Below are positions 35,990-45,531 of a stretch of 64,000 bases of DNA, one piece after another. The notes under the pieces were generated by a model. The model had not been told where the DNA came from. It worked only from the letters and a program-made list of their open reading frames with translations, and searched no databases. The stretch is taken from NCBI GenBank assembly GCA_963826145.1, contig CAWGVW010000001.1, positions 434,001 through 498,000 of the forward strand, in the 5' to 3' direction. The position numbers were made by a program, and so were the translations under genes. This DNA is from JBGPLJ01 sp963826145 (lineage in GTDB: Bacteria > Pseudomonadota > Gammaproteobacteria > Steroidobacterales > Steroidobacteraceae). Positions within the stretch are counted from its first letter, which is position 1; each line of letters opens with the position of its first letter.

Positions 35990-36611
35990 TTAACGCGCGA
36001 GCTGATAAACGCGAACGTAGTCGACTTCCATCCGCACGGGAAAGATAGCGTCATCGACGCCTTTGATTCCACCCCAGTCGCCGCCGACGGCAATATTGAG
36101 CAGCAGGTATTGGGGCGCGTCGAACGGCCACGCGTCGTGACCGGCGCCCGGTTCGTGCGCGAATTCAAACTAGACGTTGTCGTCGTAACCGACTGTCGAT
36201 CTCGCCCACGTCGGGCCAGGTGCCGCGTCCGCAGGGGATTTTCGCCCGGATCTCGAAAAAGCCATAGGTCCAGGTGTTGAGGCCGCGCGAGACGAGCCGG
36301 GCGGACGTGTAGTGCTGACCGCCGCTGTCGCGGAAAGCGCTCGTCGGTTCGCGGCGGGCTTCGATGGTCAGCACACCGTTCGCAACCCGTGAGTTTTCAG
36401 GGCGCCCGCCGGCATAGTATTGCAACTCATGATTCGGCCAGCCGTTGCGGTTGCTCGCCGTTTCATAGACCCAGCGGGTCGGATCGGGCAGCCCATCGGT
36501 GTCGAACTCGTCGGCCCAGACCAATCGATAGCCACCGGGTGGTTCGCCGGCCGCCGTGAATGCCATGCCTGCCAGCAGTGCGACCCAACCGACGAACAGG
36601 CGTGCAGACAT
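35990..36611 (-). pseudogene. Glycoside hydrolase family 16 relic
   Basis: A signal peptide (LFVGWVALLAGMAFTAAGE) and a GH16 start (YRLVWADEFDTDGLPDPTRWVYE, NHELQYYAGG) are intact. The catalytic strand is damaged: after GTWP only DVGEID of the E-I-D-x-x-E motif is left, an in-frame stop follows VGYDDNV, and about 90 residues are missing before the C-terminal WPFDAPQYLLLNIAVGGDWGG and RMEVDYVRVYQ. Internal deletions plus a stop codon make it inactive. It would have been a secreted beta-glucanase. Confidence 0.8.
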
Positions 36612-36717
36612 GCCGATCTCCCGAACCTGAATCGCCCAGACATCAACCCCGGACCAGTATAAAGATGCGTAGATACACGGATGCGAGCCGTGTGAGCCGC
36701 AGCGTATAAGACCCCCC

Positions 36718-37422
36718 GTGGGTAACGGCTATCCTGATGTGCTCTCCGGGAACATTCCCCTCCCGGAGTATCTGTCCCAGACGTATGGGTGGGCCTACCT
36801 TCATCCGGCCGGGGTTCGCATCTTCGAGCGGCAGTGGCTGGTCAATCTCATTCTGTGGGGCAACTACGCCTCGCTCCGGGACGCGGCCCTGCAGGAAATT
36901 GGCGCCCGCATCGACAGCAAAGTCCTGCAGGTCGCATGCGTGTACGGAGACTTCACGCAGAGAATGGCGGAACGGCTCGGACCGGAAGGGCGCATCGATG
37001 TCGTCGACGTGGCTCCGGTGCAGCTCAAGAATCTCCACGCAAAGCTCAAAGACTGCTCGCGGGTGAGCCTGCACCATCAAGACTCCACGTCGCTGGCTTT
37101 TCCGGACGGCAGTTACGATCACGTCGTCGTCTTCTTTCTCTTGCACGAGCAGCCCGCGCAGGCGAGGGCGCAAACGATCGCCGAGGCCCTGCGAGTGGCT
37201 AAGCCCGGCGGCAAGGTAATCTTCGTCGACTACCATGCACCGAGTTGGACCAACCCCATGCGCTATGTCATGACGCCGATCCTGAGCGCCCTCGAACCGT
37301 TTGCCATGGATCTGTGGCGAAGGGACATCGTCGACTGGATCCCGGATGCGGTTCATCCGCGGTCGATCGGCAAGGAAACCTACTTCGGCGGCCTCTACCA
37401 GAAGGTCGTCGTCACGGCTTGA
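36718..37422 (+). CDS. rquA: RquA-type rhodoquinone biosynthesis SAM-dependent enzyme
   Basis: A 234-residue SAM-dependent methyltransferase-fold enzyme. The RquA subgroup features are SQTYGWAYLHPAGVRIFERQ near residue 20, WLVNLILWGNYASLRDAAL, the SAM-binding VLQVACVYGDFTQRM, VDVVDVAPVQLKNL-like strand and FFLLHEQPAQAR, ending in LEPFAMDLWRRDI. RquA replaces a methoxy group of ubiquinone with an amino group to make rhodoquinone, used in anaerobic fumarate reduction. The GTG start at 36718 has no Shine-Dalgarno site but TATAAG lies 7 nt upstream, suggesting a leaderless message. The assignment rests on recognised motifs; no fumarate reductase is in the window. Confidence 0.83.
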   Translation: MGNGYPDVLSGNIPLPEYLSQTYGWAYLHPAGVRIFERQWLVNLILWGNYASLRDAALQEIGARIDSKVLQVACVYGDFTQRMAERLGPEGRIDVVDVAPVQLKNLHAKLKDCSRVSLHHQDSTSLAFPDGSYDHVVVFFLLHEQPAQARAQTIAEALRVAKPGGKVIFVDYHAPSWTNPMRYVMTPILSALEPFAMDLWRRDIVDWIPDAVHPRSIGKETYFGGLYQKVVVTA

Positions 37423-37533
37423 CCCGCATTCAAAGCATCCCGCCGCGCCGCGCCGCGACGATGTTCAAACCCGGCCCGCACTCGCGTACTCTAACGGGTC
37501 CGCGGGGACCGGCTCCTCGCCATGGAAGCTTGG

Positions 37534-38691
37534 ATGAACCCCCGTTTACTCTTTCTTATGGTGCTTGCGGCCATGTTGGCCGGCTGCGGCAAGGGCCCGG
37601 GCGCTGGTGCGGACGACGCCCAGACCAAAACCCCCTTATTGCTGGCGCCGGAGGACCTTTACACGGTGCAGAGCAACGCGCTGACCACGGGACCCTCGAT
37701 CACGGGTTCCGTGCAGCCCGAGCGGCGCGCAGACCTGCGCGCCGAAGTGCAGGCCGTGGTCGTGCAGTTGCTCAAGGAGAACGGTGAGCCGGTACAGCGC
37801 GGCGACTTGATCGTGCGCCTGGACGACACGGCGATCCGCGAGAGCCTCAACTCCGCCGAAGCCTCGACACGCTCCGCCTCCAGGGCCTACGAGCAGGCCG
37901 ATAAGCAATTGCAGCGCATCAAGCAGTTGCGTGCGAGCGGCCTGGTGTCGGCCAAGGATCTGGAGGACGCGGAGTCTCGCTGGAACACTGCGCAGAGCGA
38001 CCTCGAGGTCGCCAAGACCCAGGTGGCGGTCGCGCGCCAGCAGCTGGAACGCACAAAAGTGCGTGCCCCGTTCGACGGCATCGTCGCTGATCGACAGGTT
38101 TCCGCCGGCGACACGGTGCAGATCGGCCGGGAGCTCGTGAAGGTCATCGACCCGACGAGCATGCGCTTCGAGGGGCTGGTCTCGGCCGAAACGATTGGTG
38201 AGATCGAGGTCGGACAGCAGGTGGTGTTCCGCGTGCACGGCTATGCCCAGCAGGAATTCACCGGCCACATCACGCGGGTGAATCCGGCCGCCAACATCAC
38301 CACGCGGCAGGTCGAAGTCCTGGTGGCATTCAGCGATCCGAAGGAAGAGCCGAAATTGGGCGGCCTTTATGCCGAAGGGCGGGTTGAGACCGGAAGTTCC
38401 GCGGCTCTCACGCTTCCCGCGACCGCCCTCGTCCAGGAGAACACGGGCAGCTTTGCCTGGCGTCTGCAGGGCGACGCGCTGCAAAAGGTGGCGCTCGACG
38501 TGGGTGCGCGTGACGCGCGCACCGGCGACTACGTGCTGAAACGCGGGCTCGCGCAGGGCGATCGGCTGCTGCGCTATCCGAACTCGACGCTGCATGACGG
38601 GCAGAGGGTGCAGCTCGAAGCGGCCGCCGATGCCGCCGCCGGCGAGGAACCCGCAAAGCCGCAGTCGCCGCCTGCCAAGACGGCGAGCTAG
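37534..38691 (+). CDS. RND efflux periplasmic adaptor (membrane fusion protein)
   Basis: A 385-residue lipoprotein (lipobox LAGC). It has the two lipoyl half-motifs (RADLRAEVQAVVVQLLKENG and TKVRAPFDGIVADRQVSAGD), a central coiled-coil hairpin (residues about 100-170) and a beta-barrel with RVNPAANITTRQVEV. It links the inner-membrane RND pump to an outer-membrane channel; no TolC-like gene is adjacent. ATG 37534 is chosen because GGAAG precedes it and the signal begins there. The pump gene starts 2 nt after the stop. Confidence 0.93.
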   Translation: MNPRLLFLMVLAAMLAGCGKGPGAGADDAQTKTPLLLAPEDLYTVQSNALTTGPSITGSVQPERRADLRAEVQAVVVQLLKENGEPVQRGDLIVRLDDTAIRESLNSAEASTRSASRAYEQADKQLQRIKQLRASGLVSAKDLEDAESRWNTAQSDLEVAKTQVAVARQQLERTKVRAPFDGIVADRQVSAGDTVQIGRELVKVIDPTSMRFEGLVSAETIGEIEVGQQVVFRVHGYAQQEFTGHITRVNPAANITTRQVEVLVAFSDPKEEPKLGGLYAEGRVETGSSAALTLPATALVQENTGSFAWRLQGDALQKVALDVGARDARTGDYVLKRGLAQGDRLLRYPNSTLHDGQRVQLEAAADAAAGEEPAKPQSPPAKTAS

Positions 38692-38693
38692 CC

Positions 38694-41600
38694 ATGTTCC
38701 TTTCCGACTTCAGCATCAAGCGGCCGGTGATCACGGTCGTCATCGTCATCATGCTGATGTGCCTGGGGCTCCTCGCGCTCAAGAAGTTGCGGGTAAACCA
38801 GATTCCGGACGTCCAGCCGCCCGTCATCGTGGTCAATATCCCGTATCCCGGCGCATCGCCGGAAACGGTTGAGCGCGAGATCATCGATCGCATCGAGAAG
38901 TCCCTGCAGAGCATTTCCCAGGTTCACGAGATCCGGTCCACGGCGAACGAGGGCAACGCCGAGATCGTCATCATCTTCGACTTCAAGAAGAACATCATCG
39001 AAGCGCTGGACGAGATAAGAAATTCGATTGCCTCGGTGCGTTACAAGCTGCCGATCGAGATGCGTGAACCGATCCTGCAGCGGGAAGATCCTGCCCAGCA
39101 GCCGATCATGTATCTCGCGTTGTCCTCGACCCGGCAGTCGCAGGCGGAAATATCGCGCCTCGCCGAGGACGTGCTGGCCGACAAGTTCCGCGCCATCGAC
39201 GGCGTGGCCACCGTGACGGTAAACGGCGCGCTGCACCGCGAGCTGTCCGTGCTGCTGCGCGCGCAGAAACTGCGCGAGTACAACACCTCGGTCGGCGAAG
39301 TCGTCAATGCGCTGCGCTTGCAGAATACGACCGCGCCGGTCGGCCACGTGACCGGCCCGCTGGAAGAGCAGAGCCTCAGACTCATCGGCCGTCTCGAGTC
39401 GCCGTCCGATTTCGAGAACATCGTGATCAAGCGTCGCGGTTCGCAGATCGTGAGCCTCGGCGACGTCGCCGTCGTACGCGACGGCTTCGCCGAAGTCCGG
39501 GACGCGAGCATCCGCAACGGCCACCCGAACGTCAGCATCTTCATCACGCGTTCGCAGCAAGCGAGCACGGTCACGGTGGCGGCCAAGGTGCGGGCTCTCA
39601 CCGAAGAACTCGACAAGACGATGCCCGCGGGCACGAAACTCGAAGTGACGAGCGACGGCGGCAAGGACGCGCAGTCGAGCCTCACCAACGTCATCGAGGC
39701 GCTGATGTTCGGCGCGATGCTGACGATTCTCGTCGTCTATGCGTTCCTGAACTCCTGGCGTTCGACGCTCATCACGGCGCTGAGTCTTCCGACTTCGGTG
39801 ATCGCGGCCTTCATCGCGGTGTGGGCCTGCGGATTCACGCTCAACTTCATGACGCTGCTAGGCCTCTCGCTCGCGATCGGCGTGCTGATCGACGATGCCA
39901 TCGTCGTGCGCGAGAACATCGTGCGTCACATGGAAGGCGGCATGGATCGCAAGATGGCGGCCAGCGCCGGCACGCGGGAGATCGGCCTCGCCGTGACGGC
40001 GACCACGTTCTCGATCATTGCCGTCTTTATTCCCGTCGCCTTCATGAGCGGAATCTCGGGCGAATGGTTCCGGCCCTTTGCGCTGACGGTTGCGGCCTCG
40101 GTGATGGTGAGCCTCTACATCTCGTTTACCGTCGATCCGATGCTGTCGGCCTATTGGGGCGACCCCGTCGGTTACGCGGATCGGCCGACGAAGGGACGAC
40201 TGAGCCTCTTGCTGTCGAGATTCAACCGGTGGTTCGACCACCAGTCGGATCGCTACGGCAACGTCATCGCGTGGGCGCTGCATCATCGCAAGTGGATGGC
40301 CGTGATCGCAGCCGCGAGCTTCGTCGGTGCGATCATGCTTCAGCTCACCCTGGGTGGCACGAGCTTCCTGCCGATTTCCGACTATGGAACGGTGGTCATC
40401 GACGTGCGCGCGCCGGCGAGCGCGAGCCTCGACTACACGCGGTTGAAAGTGGAAAAGGCCGCGGAACTCGCGCGTACGCTCCCGGAGACCAAGAACACCG
40501 ACAGCAATGTCTACGACGGCGGCGGCCGCATCTGGGTCGATATCGGCAAGGCCGCCGATCGCAAGAAATCCGCGGTCGAGTATGCGCAGGATCTGCGCGT
40601 GGTACTGAAGCGCCTCGTGGGAGCGGAGTACACAGTCCTCGACGACGTCAACAACGGCGCCCAGAAACCGGTGCAGATTCAATTCTCGGGGCCGGACTCC
40701 CGGCGCCTGATGCAGATCACCGGCGACTTCATGAAAAAGTTCGCCCAGGTGCCGGGCGCCGTCGACGTGGGCCTTTCGGACCAGGATCCGAAGGACGAGC
40801 TGCAGATCACGCTCAATCGCGGTCTCGCGAGCTCGCTCGGCATTTCCGTCGGCGATGCCGCGCAGGCGCTGCGTGTCGCCTTCGCGGGCGTCGAGGTCGG
40901 CGACTGGGTCGACCCGACCGGCGAATCGCGGGATGTCGCGGTGCGCCTGCACCCGGACGACCGAGTCGATGCGGCCAACATCGAGCAGCTCCCGATCGCC
41001 GTCGAGGGCAGCGACATGATGGTGCCGCTCGATCAGATCGCGACGATCACGATGGGCAAGGGGCCGGCGAAGATCCAGCATGCGGGCGGCAAGCGCATGG
41101 TCGCCGTCTCGTCGAACGCGCAAGGCCGGGCTTCGGGCGAGGTCCTGGCCGACGCCATGAAGATCGCGCGCCAGATGGACTTTCCGCCGGGCTACGGTCT
41201 CGAGCTCGGTGGCGCCTCGCGCGATCAGCAGGAAATCTTCTCGGAGATGTTCACCGCGCTGGTGCTCGGCATTGCGCTCATGTACCTCGTGCTCGTCATC
41301 CAGTTCGGTTCGTTCACCGTGCCCGTCGCGGTCATGCTGTCGCTCCCCTTGAGCCTCATCGGCGTCGTGCTGGCGCTGCTCCTGACCGGCAGCACGCTCA
41401 ATCTCATGAGCTTCATCGGCATCATCATGTTGATGGGTCTCGTCGCGAAGAACGCCATCCTGCTCCTCGATCGCACGCGTAAGGAAGAGGCCAAGGGTAT
41501 CGATCGCGAGGAAGCCCTGATGCACGCGGGGCGCGCGCGGCTTCGCCCCATCCTGATGACGACGTTCGCCCTGATCGCGGGCATGACGCCGGTGGCGATC

Positions 41601-41915
41601 GGCCTCGGCGAGGGCGGCGAGTTCTACCGCCCGATGGCGCTCGCCATCATCGGCGGCACGATCACCTCAACGCTGCTGACGCTCCTCGTGGTGCCGACGT
41701 TCTATGACAGCATCGAAATCGCGCGCGACCGCGCGGTCGCCAAATTCCACGCGCGTGCGACGCGCGGCAATCCATTCGTCGCATTCGTGACGACCCTGCT
41801 CGAAGCGCTGCTGACGCTGGTCTTCGTGCGGCTGGTGTACCGCTCGCTGAGAAAGCTGGCTCACGCCATTTGGCCGCGCGCTGGGAGGACGCAAGCGGTC
41901 GACGCCGCCCGATAA
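38694..41915 (+). CDS. RND efflux permease, HAE-1 family
   Basis: A 1073-residue inner-membrane proton-driven pump of the AcrB/MdtB type, 12 TM helices. It begins FLSDFSIKRPVITVVIVIML; the proton-relay Asp pair is in GVLIDDAIVVRENIVRH and the lysine in GLVAKNAILLLDRTR. The PN2 region (QQPIMYLALSS) and the second-half LSDQDPKDELQITLNR are typical. The substrate could be hydrophobic drugs or solvents. It forms an operon with the adaptor (2-nt gap) and is followed 14 nt later by NnrU. Confidence 0.95.
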   Translation: MFLSDFSIKRPVITVVIVIMLMCLGLLALKKLRVNQIPDVQPPVIVVNIPYPGASPETVEREIIDRIEKSLQSISQVHEIRSTANEGNAEIVIIFDFKKNIIEALDEIRNSIASVRYKLPIEMREPILQREDPAQQPIMYLALSSTRQSQAEISRLAEDVLADKFRAIDGVATVTVNGALHRELSVLLRAQKLREYNTSVGEVVNALRLQNTTAPVGHVTGPLEEQSLRLIGRLESPSDFENIVIKRRGSQIVSLGDVAVVRDGFAEVRDASIRNGHPNVSIFITRSQQASTVTVAAKVRALTEELDKTMPAGTKLEVTSDGGKDAQSSLTNVIEALMFGAMLTILVVYAFLNSWRSTLITALSLPTSVIAAFIAVWACGFTLNFMTLLGLSLAIGVLIDDAIVVRENIVRHMEGGMDRKMAASAGTREIGLAVTATTFSIIAVFIPVAFMSGISGEWFRPFALTVAASVMVSLYISFTVDPMLSAYWGDPVGYADRPTKGRLSLLLSRFNRWFDHQSDRYGNVIAWALHHRKWMAVIAAASFVGAIMLQLTLGGTSFLPISDYGTVVIDVRAPASASLDYTRLKVEKAAELARTLPETKNTDSNVYDGGGRIWVDIGKAADRKKSAVEYAQDLRVVLKRLVGAEYTVLDDVNNGAQKPVQIQFSGPDSRRLMQITGDFMKKFAQVPGAVDVGLSDQDPKDELQITLNRGLASSLGISVGDAAQALRVAFAGVEVGDWVDPTGESRDVAVRLHPDDRVDAANIEQLPIAVEGSDMMVPLDQIATITMGKGPAKIQHAGGKRMVAVSSNAQGRASGEVLADAMKIARQMDFPPGYGLELGGASRDQQEIFSEMFTALVLGIALMYLVLVIQFGSFTVPVAVMLSLPLSLIGVVLALLLTGSTLNLMSFIGIIMLMGLVAKNAILLLDRTRKEEAKGIDREEALMHAGRARLRPILMTTFALIAGMTPVAIGLGEGGEFYRPMALAIIGGTITSTLLTLLVVPTFYDSIEIARDRAVAKFHARATRGNPFVAFVTTLLEALLTLVFVRLVYRSLRKLAHAIWPRAGRTQAVDAAR

Positions 41916-41929
41916 GTGGAGCCGTCCCC

Positions 41930-42625
41930 ATGTCCTTTCTCATCGCCGCGAGTGCTTTCTTCCTCCTGATCCACTTCGCGGTTTCCGGAACGCGATTTCG
42001 CGACGTCGTGGTGGCGCGCATAGGCGCGGGCCCGTATCGCGGTCTGTTCGCACTCGCGTCAGTCGTCGGACTCGTCTGGATGATCATCGCTTATAGGCGC
42101 GCGCCTGCGGTCGATCTCTGGGGTTCGCCCGCCGGATTGCACCCCCTCGCATTTGCACTCGTGTTCATCGCCTTCCTGTTCGTCGGAATCGGTCTTGCAA
42201 CGCCGAGTCCTACCCGAGTCGGCATGGAATCCAAGCTCACGCAGGGGACTGACATCGCCCGCGGCATCGTCCGCATCACGCGGCACCCATTTCTCTGGGG
42301 CGTTGGCCTCTGGGCACTCGCACACCTCGTCGTGAACGGCGATCTTGCCTCCCAGATTCTGTTCGGCTCATTGCTGCTGCTTGCGGTCGGCGGCACAGCC
42401 TCGATCGATGCCAAGCGCCGCCGCCATTTCGGCGACGACTGGAAGCGGTTTGCGCAGGCCACATCGAACATCCCCTTCGCTGCAATTGCGGCCGGCAGAA
42501 ACCAGCTCCGCCCAGCCGTCCGCGAAATCGGCATTCTGCGGCCTGCTATCGCCATCGCCGCCTACGCACTGGTTTTCTCCTTTCACGGCCGACTGTTTGG
42601 TGTTGTCTTGAATGCCTTCAGATAA
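41930..42625 (+). CDS. NnrU-family membrane protein
   Basis: A 231-residue inner-membrane protein of the NnrU family with about six TM helices and the conserved segment ITRHPFLWGVGLWALAHLV. In alphaproteobacteria NnrU is linked to nitric oxide/nitrite metabolism; a fold link to isoprenylcysteine methyltransferase-like enzymes is known. GGAG lies 8 nt before the ATG. It is likely co-transcribed with the RND genes. Confidence 0.85.
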   Translation: MSFLIAASAFFLLIHFAVSGTRFRDVVVARIGAGPYRGLFALASVVGLVWMIIAYRRAPAVDLWGSPAGLHPLAFALVFIAFLFVGIGLATPSPTRVGMESKLTQGTDIARGIVRITRHPFLWGVGLWALAHLVVNGDLASQILFGSLLLLAVGGTASIDAKRRRHFGDDWKRFAQATSNIPFAAIAAGRNQLRPAVREIGILRPAIAIAAYALVFSFHGRLFGVVLNAFR

Positions 42626-42715
42626 ATCAGTTGCACGATCTTAAGAATGCGCCATCTCGCGTCGCCGGCGGATTCGAGTGCTAGTCTGCATCTCGGCAAT
42701 CCGCAGGTGCAGTCA

Positions 42716-43615
42716 ATGCAAGAGTCGCAGCCGCAACGTGAAGCAACGGTGCCCGTGGAGCACACGCTGCCATTGCGTGTGTGGCGCAGTCTCGAGCTCG
42801 CTTGCTTGCGCTGGGTTTTGTGGCGACGTTGGGTTGTCGCCCGCGCCGCGCCCTTCGGCCTCAGGGTGCGGGGCCGGCCGGAGGACTGCATTGAGCGTCA
42901 CATCTTTCGCGATGGATGTCATGACCGCGCGCTGACGCGCTTCGTGTTGACGCATGTCCGCCTGAAACGCGGCGATGTGGCGATCGACATCGGCGCCAAT
43001 CTCGGCTGGTTCAGTTTGCTGCTCGCGCGGCTGGCAGAGCCGCAGGCCGATGTGATCGCATGCGAGCCCGACCAGGAGAACTTCGACCTGCTGCGCGAGA
43101 ATCTCAAGATGAACGGTGCGGAATGGGTCATCGCGCTGCGTGTCGCCCTCGGTGAATCCAGCGGATCGGTCCAGTTGCATCGGTACAAGAGCAGCAACAG
43201 CGGCCGACACTCCGTGCTGCAACTCGGCGCATCGACGGACAATGGCGTCACAGTACCGCTCACGACGATCGAGCAGCTTTGGGCGCGTTACGAACTCGGC
43301 GATCGACGGCTGCGTTTCCTCAAGATCGACGTCGAAGGCTACGAGGCGTTCGTGCTGCGCGGGGCAGGATCGCGGCTTCTTCAACGGTGTGAAATCCTGA
43401 GTATCGAGTACTCGCCCGATGCCATGCGAACCGCCGGTATCGACCCCACCACGGTCATCGATCAGCTGACGGCCAGCGGACTGACGTTGCTCATCTGGAG
43501 TGAATTCATGCTCCGCCCGATTACCCCTGTCGAGGTGCAGCGGATTTCCCGGCAGTGCGACTTGATTTGCGCCATGCCCTCCATCGCAGGCGGATTGGTG
43601 GGCTATTACGGCTAG
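42716..43615 (+). CDS. FkbM-family methyltransferase
   Basis: About 299 residues. The FkbM SAM-binding core is GDVAIDIGANLGWFSLLLARL, with DVIACEPDQENFDLLREN next and the conserved LRFLKIDVEGYEAFVLRGA. FkbM enzymes methylate sugar or polyketide hydroxyls. The start is uncertain: ATG 42716 has AGGTG upstream, ATG 42647 is the alternative. It faces the two glycosyltransferase genes, so an envelope-glycan substrate is plausible. Confidence 0.87.
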   Translation: MQESQPQREATVPVEHTLPLRVWRSLELACLRWVLWRRWVVARAAPFGLRVRGRPEDCIERHIFRDGCHDRALTRFVLTHVRLKRGDVAIDIGANLGWFSLLLARLAEPQADVIACEPDQENFDLLRENLKMNGAEWVIALRVALGESSGSVQLHRYKSSNSGRHSVLQLGASTDNGVTVPLTTIEQLWARYELGDRRLRFLKIDVEGYEAFVLRGAGSRLLQRCEILSIEYSPDAMRTAGIDPTTVIDQLTASGLTLLIWSEFMLRPITPVEVQRISRQCDLICAMPSIAGGLVGYYG

Positions 43616-43627
43616 CTGTGCGTCACC

Positions 43628-44689
43628 TCAGGCGAGCAGATTCCGCCAATCCTGCGCGACGCGGCTGATGCGAAACCGCGGATCGGCACGCACGACCGGA
43701 CGACCGCCCTCGCGCCAGGCACGCAACATTTCGACATAGTCGTCGAAGATCGAAGACTGTCGGGCCATTGCCGCCAATGAGAGCTTTGCGCGCCATGGGA
43801 GCACGGCGGTGAGGAGCTCGAAGTTGCGCTGGCTCCGATGCACCGCCAACACCGGATTGTTCGGATGCAGCACCTCGCGGGCGGCGCCGCAGTCGTGGGC
43901 GACTACGGGCGTGCCGACGGCGTTGGCTTCCGCGAACACGAGACCGAACGTCTCCGGCAGGACGAAGTTCGGCATGAAGACACAGAAGGCGGATCGGGCT
44001 TCGGCAATTGCGCGCGCGGGCGGCAGGACGCCCAGCCACTCGACGTTCGCGAGGGGGATGGTCTGCAATTGTCGGTAGCCAGGACTTGCAACGCAGAGGC
44101 GCATTTCCGGAAAGACTCGGCGCACTGCATGGAAGGCGGCGAGGCTGTAGCTCAAGCCTTTGTTGGGCGAAGACAGAAAGACCAGCTTCTGCGGATCCGC
44201 GAAACTGCCATCCCGATCGAGCGCGTCGTCGATCGGATTGAAAATGGTCCGCATCTCAACGGTGGCGCTGCGCGGCAGGTTTCGCAAGACCGCTTCGACG
44301 CGCCGGTACAGGAAATTCGATACGCAAATCACCGTGCCGCCGCAGCTCGACAGCACTTCATCGGCGCTTGCAAGCCACCGCGCGCGCGTCGATCCGGGCG
44401 CCATCAGATCATGGAGCCAAAGGTGGATTCGTGCATTGGGGAAAAGGCGCCGCACGGAAGTGATCGATCGCGCATCTCGCAGGACGACGACGTGCTCCAC
44501 CTCTGGCATTGGTTGTGGCGGTCGATAGCGTCCCTCCGCCACCCGCCGATTGTGTTGCATCAGGATCGCATCGAGCGCTTCCACGACGCGAACGGCAGAA
44601 GCCTCAGAACCGCCAAGTCCGTGTTGCGTCAAGGAAGCTGCGTCGTACGGATGCGGGCAGACGGGATCGAAAAAAACCGTGGAATTCAG
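43628..44689 (-). CDS. Glycosyltransferase, GT4-like
   Basis: About 353 residues of GT-B fold. The N-terminal half has TQHGLGGSEASAVRVVEALD and HLWLHDLMAPGS; the donor-binding half has VFLSSPNKGLSYSLAAFH, LGVLPPARAIAEARSAFCVF and the classic NFVLPETFGLVFAEANAVGT (E-x7-E). The acceptor is unknown. No ATG, GTG or TTG lies where the protein should begin; the most likely start is a CTG at 44689 that overlaps the stop of the GT2 gene (CTGA) behind AGGGGCGGGAA. The frame is open further up only inside the GT2 gene. Confidence 0.8.
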   Translation of the reverse strand: MNSTVFFDPVCPHPYDAASLTQHGLGGSEASAVRVVEALDAILMQHNRRVAEGRYRPPQPMPEVEHVVVLRDARSITSVRRLFPNARIHLWLHDLMAPGSTRARWLASADEVLSSCGGTVICVSNFLYRRVEAVLRNLPRSATVEMRTIFNPIDDALDRDGSFADPQKLVFLSSPNKGLSYSLAAFHAVRRVFPEMRLCVASPGYRQLQTIPLANVEWLGVLPPARAIAEARSAFCVFMPNFVLPETFGLVFAEANAVGTPVVAHDCGAAREVLHPNNPVLAVHRSQRNFELLTAVLPWRAKLSLAAMARQSSIFDDYVEMLRAWREGGRPVVRADPRFRISRVAQDWRNLLA

Positions 44690-45531
44690 TTCCCGCCCCT
44701 GGCCGCACGCGGCTCCTCTTCCGTCGGCTCGGGCGGCACCGCGTGGTTGAGGAATTCCTGCCCTTCGGAGCGACTGGCGAGCCACAAGCGCAAATACTTC
44801 TCCTGCACGTAGCGCGCCTCGACGATGTGAAAGGCGAGACCCCGCCAGCCGTCCAGGAATCCGCGCTTGATGATCATACCGCGCAGGAAGCGCCACAGCG
44901 GATTTACCATTACCGCACCGAGGCTCTTGTGACGCCCTGCGCGCTGCAGTTCGCCGGCCATGAGGGTGGCGTAGCGATGCATGCGTCCGAGATGATCGTC
45001 CAGGTCGCGATACGAATAGTGCTCCAGGTGACCGGACAATGCGGCGGCCGGACCCGTGACTTTGAAGCTTTCGTGAACCTCGTAGCCGGACCAGCGGCCG
45101 AGTCGCCGATCGAAGAGGCGAATCGTACGATCCGGATAGGAGTTGCCATGGCGAAGAAAGCGGCCGCAATACTCGGTCAGCCGCGGAATCGTCCAACCCG
45201 AGAATCCTGGGAACCTGGCCGCACGCAATGACACGATCTCTGCGCGTAGCTCCGGCGTCACCCGCTCATCGGCGTCGACGCTCAGCACGAAGTCGTTGGC
45301 GGCGTGATCGACGGCAAATTGTTTCTGCGATCGATAGCCCGGCCAGCGGTGTGTCAGAACCCTCGCGCCACAATGGGCCGCGAGCTTCGCCGTCGCGTCG
45401 CTCGAGCCGGCATCCACGACGAGCACCTCGTCGCAGAAATCGAGTGAACGAATGCAATCGACGATGCGATGCGCCTCGTTGTAGGTGATGATGCAGCCCG
45501 ACAGTCTCGCGGGCGTTTGATTCGTCGGCAT
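44686..45531 (-). CDS. Glycosyltransferase family 2, lipopolysaccharide core type (WaaE-like)
   Basis: A 281-residue GT-A enzyme. It has LSGCIITYNEAHRIVDCIRS, VLVVDAGSSDATAKLA and the metal site FVLSVDADERVTPELR, with KRGFLDGWRGL and a C-terminal ARYVQEKYLRLWL. These match the WaaE/KdtX group, which adds a glucose to the LPS inner-core heptose; the exact acceptor here is inferred. ATG 45531 is used, a TTG at 45549 is an alternative. It is followed by the overlapping GT4 gene. Confidence 0.87.
   Translation of the reverse strand: MPTNQTPARLSGCIITYNEAHRIVDCIRSLDFCDEVLVVDAGSSDATAKLAAHCGARVLTHRWPGYRSQKQFAVDHAANDFVLSVDADERVTPELRAEIVSLRAARFPGFSGWTIPRLTEYCGRFLRHGNSYPDRTIRLFDRRLGRWSGYEVHESFKVTGPAAALSGHLEHYSYRDLDDHLGRMHRYATLMAGELQRAGRHKSLGAVMVNPLWRFLRGMIIKRGFLDGWRGLAFHIVEARYVQEKYLRLWLASRSEGQEFLNHAVPPEPTEEEPRAARGGN

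Noticed and set aside
39858..41525. Long open frame on the minus strand of the RND permease gene
   Set aside because: GC-rich antisense shadow; the plus-strand frame is a full-length conserved HAE-1 pump with all motifs.
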